Source of the DNA: Tannerella sp.
Lineage (GTDB): Bacteria > Bacteroidota > Bacteroidia > Bacteroidales > Tannerellaceae
Assembly: GCA_031277235.1 (NCBI GenBank)
Contig: JAITMT010000302.1
Coordinates: 1 to 11,666, forward strand
Direction of reading: 5' to 3'
Length of the DNA: 11,666 bases
The notes below the pieces were generated by a model. The model was given only the letters and a program-made list of their open reading frames with translations. It made no database searches and was not told the DNA's origin. Shown here piece after piece: positions 7,751-11,666 of this stretch (positions within the stretch are counted from its first letter, which is position 1; every line of letters starts with the position of its first letter). The translations under genes were made by a program, and so were the position numbers.

Positions 7751-7760
7751 TTCCTCCTTA
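7751..7760 (-). promoter_or_regulatory. strong Shine-Dalgarno sequence for nuoI
   Basis: On the minus strand the 17-nt gap between nuoH and nuoI reads TAAGGAGGAA (7751-7760), a full match to the anti-Shine-Dalgarno core. The AAGGAGG ends about 9 nt before the ATG at 7741-7743. The other nuo leaders here are mostly A-rich with weak or no such motif, so this one stands out and fixes the nuoI start. Confidence 0.75.
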
Positions 7761-8837
7761 TTAAAAATGCCATCCCATGACCACGCAAACCGCCATCAAC
7801 AGGATGTTTACAAGTCCTATCGGCACTAAATATTTCCATTCAAGATTGAGTATCTGGTCAATACGCAAACGCGGGAATGTCCATTTGATCCACATCAGTA
7901 TCCACACGATGAAAAACGCCTTTGCGAAAAACCACACGAAGCCGGGAATATAATCCATGACATGATTGAAACCTCCCCAGCCGGGAATATGCAACGGCAT
8001 CCAGCCGCCCAGGAAAATCGTCGCCGCAATCGAAGCCACGATGAACAGGTTCATGAACTCCGCCAGATAGAAAAATCCGAAGTGCATGCCCGAATATTCG
8101 GTGTGATAGCCGGCTGTCAATTCGGATTCGGCTTCGGGCAAGTCGAACGGACCGCGGTTCACTTCCGCATTTCCCGCAATCAGATACACGATAAACGCAA
8201 TCCAGGCGGGAAGATGTCCCTTGAAAATAAACCATCCATCTGCCTGATTGGCAACTATTTCGCTGAACTGCATCGTTCCGGTCAGCACCACCATCGTCAA
8301 AATGGAAATGCCTACCGACAGTTCGTAACTGATCATCTGCGCGCCGCTTCGCATCGCGCCGATGAGCGAATATTTGTTGTTACTGCTCCATCCCGCCAGC
8401 AAAATCCCGACGACGCCGATGGACGATACCGCCAGGAAAAAGAACACGCCGACATTGAAATCCAGCACTTCCATACCTTTATTGATGGGGATGCAGGCAA
8501 AAGCCAGCACCGAACCCAAAATCACCAGATAGGGCGCCAGATTGTACAAAAACTTGTCGGAATAGCGGATCACGATGATTTCCTTGATCAGCATCTTGAA
8601 AACATCGGCAATCAATTGCAACAATCCCCAGGGACCAACCCGGACAGGTCCCAAACGGCATTGAAAAGCCGCGCAGACCTTGCGTTCCATAAAAATCATT
8701 GCCATGGCAAGCAACGAGTACCCCGCTAATATGCCGATACCAACCAGCACGCATTCAACCACGATCGCCCATCCGAGCGGCATCACCGACGTCAGCGTCC
8801 CGTGTATCCAATTTGTAACTATACTAAAATCAAACAT
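7761..8837 (-). CDS. nuoH: NADH-quinone oxidoreductase subunit H
   Basis: This membrane subunit (ND1 homologue) forms most of the quinone chamber entrance and joins the Q module to the pump arm. It has 358 residues and about eight membrane helices. Conserved segments in order: MERKVCAAFQCRLGPVRVGP (50-69), GWSSNNKYSLIGAMRSGAQM (149-168) with YEL directly after, and the acidic loop AEVNRGPFDLPEAESELTAG (224-243), which includes E235, E237 and E239 of the proton-coupling E-channel. An FPRLRIDQI segment (321-329) precedes the last helix. The ATG at 8835-8837 is the only sensible start. It is separated from nuoCD by a 117-nt repeat-rich spacer and ends 17 nt before nuoI. Confidence 0.96.
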   Translation of the reverse strand: MFDFSIVTNWIHGTLTSVMPLGWAIVVECVLVGIGILAGYSLLAMAMIFMERKVCAAFQCRLGPVRVGPWGLLQLIADVFKMLIKEIIVIRYSDKFLYNLAPYLVILGSVLAFACIPINKGMEVLDFNVGVFFFLAVSSIGVVGILLAGWSSNNKYSLIGAMRSGAQMISYELSVGISILTMVVLTGTMQFSEIVANQADGWFIFKGHLPAWIAFIVYLIAGNAEVNRGPFDLPEAESELTAGYHTEYSGMHFGFFYLAEFMNLFIVASIAATIFLGGWMPLHIPGWGGFNHVMDYIPGFVWFFAKAFFIVWILMWIKWTFPRLRIDQILNLEWKYLVPIGLVNILLMAVCVVMGWHF

Positions 8838-8855
8838 ATATTTTAAATTATTTTA

Positions 8856-8879
8856 TTTGAAAATTTGAGAATTTGAAAA
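8856..8879. repeat. three TTTGARAA octamers in the nuoCD-nuoH spacer
   Basis: Three back-to-back units (TTTGAAAA 8856-8863, TTTGAGAA 8864-8871, TTTGAAAA 8872-8879, plus-strand sense) lie about 20-40 nt upstream of the nuoH ATG. They are part of the 5' leader of nuoH on the polycistronic transcript and make it strongly A/T-rich and unlikely to fold near the start codon. Confidence 0.7.
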
Positions 8880-8955
8880 TTAACTTCTCGAATCTTTGAA
8901 CCTTGAACCTTGAACTTTGAACCTTGAACTTCAAATCTTCGAATCTTCAAATTCT
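8868..8955. repeat. 10-bp inverted repeat enclosing the heptamer array
   Basis: AGAATTTGAA at 8868-8877 is the exact reverse complement of TTCAAATTCT at 8946-8955; 68 nt separate the arms. The distal arm overlaps the nuoCD stop codon (8954-8956). On the transcript the two arms could pair and loop out the heptamer array. The arms are A/T-rich, so the stem would be weak, and the low complexity of the region makes chance complementarity likely. Confidence 0.4.
8895..8952. repeat. tandem heptamer array ([CT]TTGAAC)n and degenerate copies
   Basis: Five consecutive 7-nt units with consensus [CT]TTGAAC occupy 8895-8929 (TTTGAAC, CTTGAAC, CTTGAAC, TTTGAAC, CTTGAAC). They are followed by related degenerate units (TTCAAAT, CTTCGAAT, CTTCAAAT) up to the nuoCD stop. 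The 117-nt gap (8838-8953) is otherwise without a gene and is the longest break inside a tightly packed operon. No promoter that could serve nuoH was found in it. Confidence 0.8.
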
Positions 8956-10576
8956 AACGGTCAATATCCGGCACAATATAATCCAGCGTAGCGCCAATCG
9001 CGATTAAGTCCGCAATTTTCGCTTCCCTTGTAATGGACTCGATCGCCGAAACGAGCGGAAATCCCGTACTGCGGTATTTCACGCGGTAAGGAAACTTGTC
9101 TCCACGGCTTTCGATGTAAGCGCCAAATTCGCCGCGGCTGCCTTCAACTACCTGATAATACGCGCCTTCGGGCAATTTTATAATCGCTTTTGTCTTGGTC
9201 TGATATGGACCTTCGGGAATGTTGTCAATCAACTGCTCGATAATGTTCAAACTTTCCACGATTTCGTCCATACGCACCATGTAACGCGCAAAACAATCGC
9301 CTTCGGTAAAGGTTATCTCCTTGAAATCCACCTTGTCGTACATCGCGTAGGGGATACGTTTGCGCACGTCGCAAGCCCAGCCCGACGCGCGACCCGTGCC
9401 GCCTGTCGTGCCATACGCAATGGCGTCTTCGCGGCTCAGTATGCCGATGCCCTTCATTCGCTCCTGCGTAATGATGTTGCCGGTGAAAATGTCGTGATAT
9501 TCCTTGAGTTGCGGACGCATGTACTTGGTAAAAGCCTTCACATCCTTCACAAAATCGGGATGCAAATCTGCCTGCACGCCGCCTATCGTGTTGTAGTTCA
9601 TGATCAGGCGACCTCCGGCTGTTGCCTCGAAAATATCCAGAATCTTCTCGCGGTCGCGAAAACCGTAGAAAAATGCCGTCGTCGCTCCCAAATCCATACA
9701 GAGCGTTCCGAAGTAAAGCAGGTGGGAATCAATACGTTGCAGTTCGTCCATGATCGTACGTATATATTGTACGCGCTCCGAAATTTCGATGCCCGCCGCT
9801 TTTTCAATGCACATGCAAAGCGCATGGCGATTGTGCATGGCTGCCAGATAATCAAGGCGATCGGTCAGCGCCAGCGTTTGCGGATAGGTCAGACTTTCGG
9901 ATATTTTTTCGATGCTGCGATGAATATAGCCGCAATGCACGTCCAACTTCTTGATAATCTCGCCCTCCAGCGATACGCGGAATCGCAGGACGCCGTGCGT
10001 GGAAGGATGTTGCGGACCGATATTGATGACATATTCGTCGTCTTCAAACAACGTTCTGATTTTTTTCAACGTGCGCCCTTCGCTGTCCTTTTCATACACG
10101 GAGGTCGTATCGTCAATCACCTCATTGGTCGTCGGCACGGGGTTGAGTTCCTCGCTTTCGTCAAAATCCTTGCGCAGCGGATAGCCGTTGAAATCGTCGC
10201 GCAGAAACAACCGGCGCATGTCGGGATGCCCGATAAAAATAACGCCGAAATAATCGAACACTTCGCGTTCGTTAAATTCGGCGGCTTTCCAGATATCGCA
10301 GACGGTCGGCAATTCGGGATTTTCGCGGTCAGTCGTTGCTGTCCTGACTACCAGATGATTGCCTGTGGCTGTCGCTTCCAGGTGATATACGACGCCCAGT
10401 CCGGCTTCACCCCAGTCGCAACCCGTAAGGCTGCGGAGAAAATCAAACCCGTCTTCGTTTTTCAGTTGAACGGCTAAATCACGCAGAGATTCGGGTTCGA
10501 TTGTTACAGTGAGGTCGCCGCTTTCCGCAAATTGCGCCTTCGGAAAATTCGTTAAAATTTTTTCTTTAATGTCCAT
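8954..10576 (-). CDS. nuoCD: NADH-quinone oxidoreductase subunit C/D fusion
   Basis: This single 540-residue protein joins the 30-kDa (NuoC) and 49-kDa (NuoD) subunits of the Q module. The NuoC part spans about 1-140 with the signature NEREVFDYFG-x5-HPDMRR (102-122), then GYPLRKDF (131-138). A linker of about 40 residues leads to NuoD from about 181. NuoD shows GPQHPSTHG (187-195), HRSIEKISES (219-228) and RLDYLAAMHNRHA (240-252), and ends LDYIVPDIDR. H194 and Y243 match the two residues that hold the quinone head group in known structures, with the same 49-residue spacing. The fusion is common in Bacteroidota and also found in E. coli. A TTG 12 codons upstream is in frame but lies in a repeat-like spacer, so I chose ATG 10574-10576, which has an A-rich leader. 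Confidence 0.96.
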   Translation of the reverse strand: MDIKEKILTNFPKAQFAESGDLTVTIEPESLRDLAVQLKNEDGFDFLRSLTGCDWGEAGLGVVYHLEATATGNHLVVRTATTDRENPELPTVCDIWKAAEFNEREVFDYFGVIFIGHPDMRRLFLRDDFNGYPLRKDFDESEELNPVPTTNEVIDDTTSVYEKDSEGRTLKKIRTLFEDDEYVINIGPQHPSTHGVLRFRVSLEGEIIKKLDVHCGYIHRSIEKISESLTYPQTLALTDRLDYLAAMHNRHALCMCIEKAAGIEISERVQYIRTIMDELQRIDSHLLYFGTLCMDLGATTAFFYGFRDREKILDIFEATAGGRLIMNYNTIGGVQADLHPDFVKDVKAFTKYMRPQLKEYHDIFTGNIITQERMKGIGILSREDAIAYGTTGGTGRASGWACDVRKRIPYAMYDKVDFKEITFTEGDCFARYMVRMDEIVESLNIIEQLIDNIPEGPYQTKTKAIIKLPEGAYYQVVEGSRGEFGAYIESRGDKFPYRVKYRSTGFPLVSAIESITREAKIADLIAIGATLDYIVPDIDR

Positions 10577-10600
10577 ATTTTTTAATATCTTCTTTTCTCC

Positions 10601-10624
10601 GTCCTTCTCCAAGGGGAGACGGGC
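10601..10624. repeat. imperfect hairpin in the nuoB-nuoCD spacer, possible dispersed intergenic repeat
   Basis: On the plus strand GTCC-T-TCTCC-AAGG-GGAGA-C-GGGC (10601-10624) folds into a 5-bp and a 4-bp stem (one G-T pair) separated by one mismatch, with a 4-nt loop. A G-rich flank GCAGGAGGATGAGGCTC (10623-10639) follows. It fills most of the 70-nt gap between nuoB and nuoCD. Its C/T-rich and G/A-rich style differs sharply from the A/T-rich leaders elsewhere in this operon and resembles short palindromic repeats scattered between genes in Bacteroidota genomes; that resemblance is from memory and untested. No T run follows, so it is not a terminator. Confidence 0.5.
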
Positions 10625-10646
10625 AGGAGGATGAGGCTCTCTTTTT

Positions 10647-11249
10647 TTATCCTTCGCTGTTCATCAGCCTGTTATACTCCTTATCACTCAAATGTTTATT
10701 CACGCCGCCGATGAATTTTTCCATCTGCACCTTGCGCTGCAACTGCATGATTCCGTAAAGCATCGCTTCGGGACGTGGCGGACAGCCCGGCACATAGACA
10801 TCTACCGGCAATATCTGTTCGATTCCGTTCACAACGTGATACGATTTCTTGAACGGACCGCCCGTAATGGTGCAGGCTCCGATGGCGATAACATACTTTG
10901 GATCAGGCATTTGATCGTACAGACGTCTCAACACGGGCGCCATCTTGTCCGTGATCGTTCCCGCTACCATGATGAAATCCGCCTGACGGGGCGAGGCGCG
11001 CGTTACTTCAAATCCGAAACGGGCAAAGTCGTGGCGTGCCGCTCCTACCGCCATGTATTCGATGCCGCAACAACTTGTTGCAAACGTGAGGGGCCACAGC
11101 GAATTGCTTCTTCCCCAGTTAATTGCATCGTCCAAAGCGCCCGTGAGGACATTGACGCCGTTGGCGTTCAGTTCCATCACCATGGCTTCGAGGGTTTCAT
11201 TATCCTTGAAATCCTCGTATTTCATTGATTTTATCTTAGGCTTCTTCAT
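10647..11249 (-). CDS. nuoB: NADH-quinone oxidoreductase subunit B (N2 cluster subunit)
   Basis: This Q-module subunit carries the [4Fe-4S] centre N2, which reduces quinone. The 200-residue product has the four expected ligands: the tandem pair C60-C61 (FATSCCGIEYM), C126 (GACTITGG) and C156 (VPGCPPRPEA). Other conserved segments are INWGRSNSLWPLTF (43-56) and VTRASPRQADFIMVAGT (82-98). The frame stays open to 11294, but that extension would overlap nuoA by 59 nt and looks unlike the family. ATG 11247-11249 gives the N-terminus MKKPKIKSMKYEDF, overlaps nuoA by 14 nt and has GGAG about 8 nt upstream. The ATG at 11223-11225 is a possible shorter start. Confidence 0.95.
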   Translation of the reverse strand: MKKPKIKSMKYEDFKDNETLEAMVMELNANGVNVLTGALDDAINWGRSNSLWPLTFATSCCGIEYMAVGAARHDFARFGFEVTRASPRQADFIMVAGTITDKMAPVLRRLYDQMPDPKYVIAIGACTITGGPFKKSYHVVNGIEQILPVDVYVPGCPPRPEAMLYGIMQLQRKVQMEKFIGGVNKHLSDKEYNRLMNSEG

Positions 11250-11598
11250 AGACCCACTCCAACGCTCCTTTCTTCCAGGCATACGCCAATCCAAGAACTA
11301 AAATAACTAAAAAGACAATCACTCCCATCAATCCGGTAACGCCCAGTTCCTTAACCGTTGCCGCCCAGGGAAATAAGAAGACCGTTTCCACATCAAACAT
11401 CAGAAACAGTATCGCATAGAGGTAATACCCCACTTTGAATTGCATCCACGACTTTCCGCGCGTAGGAATACCGCACTCGTAAGCCTCCACTTTTTGCGGG
11501 TTGTACGTGCGCGGTGAAATCAACTTCACAATCAACATCGCAGCTGCAACCAGCGTTAATCCCGTAATTACTACGGCTATCAATAATATAAAGTCCAT
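11236..11598 (-). CDS. nuoA: NADH-quinone oxidoreductase subunit A
   Basis: This is a 120-residue, three-helix membrane subunit (ND3 homologue) beside the quinone chamber. The long loop after helix 1 contains the conserved PQKVEAYECGIP (34-45) with C42, the counterpart of the ND3 loop cysteine whose exposure changes with the enzyme state. Helix 2 has FLMFDVETVFLFPWA (65-79), with D69 and E71 at conserved acidic positions. Length is normal (E. coli 147, many Bacteroidota about 115-120). It is the first gene of the operon: the promoter element at 11631-11638 lies 32 nt upstream of its ATG (11596-11598), and its 3' end overlaps nuoB by 14 nt. Confidence 0.96.
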   Translation of the reverse strand: MDFILLIAVVITGLTLVAAAMLIVKLISPRTYNPQKVEAYECGIPTRGKSWMQFKVGYYLYAILFLMFDVETVFLFPWAATVKELGVTGLMGVIVFLVILVLGLAYAWKKGALEWVYEEA

Positions 11599-11625
11599 AA
11601 TTTTTGTTAATTTTTAATAATTTTT
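11599..11625 (-). promoter_or_regulatory. A-rich nuoA leader with 10-nt periodic AAAAATTA
   Basis: The untranslated leader contains AAAAATTA three times at an exact 10-nt spacing (minus-strand copies at 11618-11625, 11608-11615 and 11598-11605, the last running into the ATG). There is no Shine-Dalgarno motif. Unstructured A-rich leaders are known to favour translation initiation in Bacteroidota, so this is the probable initiation region for the first gene. Confidence 0.6.
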
Positions 11626-11630
11626 CCGTG

Positions 11631-11638
11631 CAAAGGTA
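11631..11638 (-). promoter_or_regulatory. Bacteroidota-type -7 promoter element of the nuo operon
   Basis: The minus strand reads TACCTTTG at 11638-11631, a full match to the TAnnTTTG -7 element recognised by the primary sigma factor of Bacteroides and relatives. The expected -33 position (near 11658-11662) is only a T run, not a clear TTTG. Transcription would begin around 11624-11626, giving a leader of about 27 nt before nuoA. No second match that could serve a nuo gene was found in the gaps downstream, so all ten genes are probably read from here. Confidence 0.75.
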
Positions 11639-11666
11639 ACACTTTTTCCAATTAAAAAAAATTTCC

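Noticed and set aside
7962..8729. Plus-strand open frame (255 codons) opposite nuoH
   Set aside because: It has the same His/Arg/Gln-rich antisense composition and lies wholly within nuoH.
8831..8838. TATGTTTG, a match to the TAnnTTTG promoter element, minus strand
   Set aside because: It overlaps the nuoH start codon, so transcription from it would begin inside nuoH; nuoI is about 1.1 kb downstream.
8895..8952. CRISPR array
   Set aside because: The units are 7-8 nt, directly adjacent and without unique spacers; this is a simple tandem repeat.
9494..10477. Plus-strand open frame (327 codons) opposite nuoCD
   Set aside because: It is the antisense shadow of a highly conserved gene; no recognisable motif and no start context.
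10577..10612. TTG start 12 codons upstream of nuoCD
   Set aside because: It lies in the hairpin/repeat-like spacer, and ATG 10574-10576 gives a normal NuoC N-terminus with an A-rich leader.
11250..11294. Longer N-terminus for nuoB (MDWRMPGRKERW...)
   Set aside because: It would overlap nuoA by 59 nt and adds residues unlike NuoB; ATG 11247-11249 gives the family-like beginning.

Overview
This window carries the complete 10-gene respiratory complex I (NADH:quinone oxidoreductase) operon of a Bacteroidota, probably Bacteroidales, bacterium. All ten nuo genes are on the minus strand, so they are transcribed from the right end of the window leftwards. The assignment rests on four things: the gene set nuoA-B-CD-H-I-J-K-L-M-N with fused nuoC/nuoD and no nuoE, nuoF or nuoG; the TAnnTTTG-type -7 promoter element upstream of nuoA; A-rich leaders with few Shine-Dalgarno sequences; and a downstream TlpA-like protein of the type common in this phylum. 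The genus cannot be read from the sequence.

Layout from right to left: 11599-11666 holds the operon promoter and an A-rich leader. nuoA (11236-11598) overlaps nuoB (10647-11249). A 70-nt spacer with an imperfect hairpin precedes nuoCD (8954-10576). A 117-nt spacer made of short tandem repeats lies between nuoCD and nuoH (7761-8837), exactly where nuoEFG stand in the 14-gene order. nuoI, nuoJ, nuoK, nuoL, nuoM and nuoN (1582-7743) follow with gaps of 2 to 31 nt. Next come a 188-nt spacer with a small palindrome and a doubtful 34-codon ORF, then a secreted thioredoxin-like (TlpA/DUF4369-type) gene (242-1393) on the same strand. A hairpin at 163-202 separates it from the 3' end of an unidentified plus-strand gene (1-123).

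How the parts work together: NuoB, CD and I form the quinone-reducing Q module with Fe-S centres N2, N6a and N6b. NuoA, H, J, K, L, M and N form the membrane proton-pumping arm. The NADH-oxidising N module (NuoEFG) is not encoded, so the direct electron donor is unknown from this window. Because the promoter sits directly before nuoA and the genes run in the standard order, this looks like a whole 11-subunit-type operon, not a truncated one.

The most notable protein-level observation is in NuoM. The TM7 lysine that is nearly invariant in complex I antiporter-like subunits is a leucine (L222), and an extra histidine (H247) lies in the following helix. NuoL and NuoN keep their equivalent lysines. 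I found no mobile element, tRNA, rRNA or CRISPR array.
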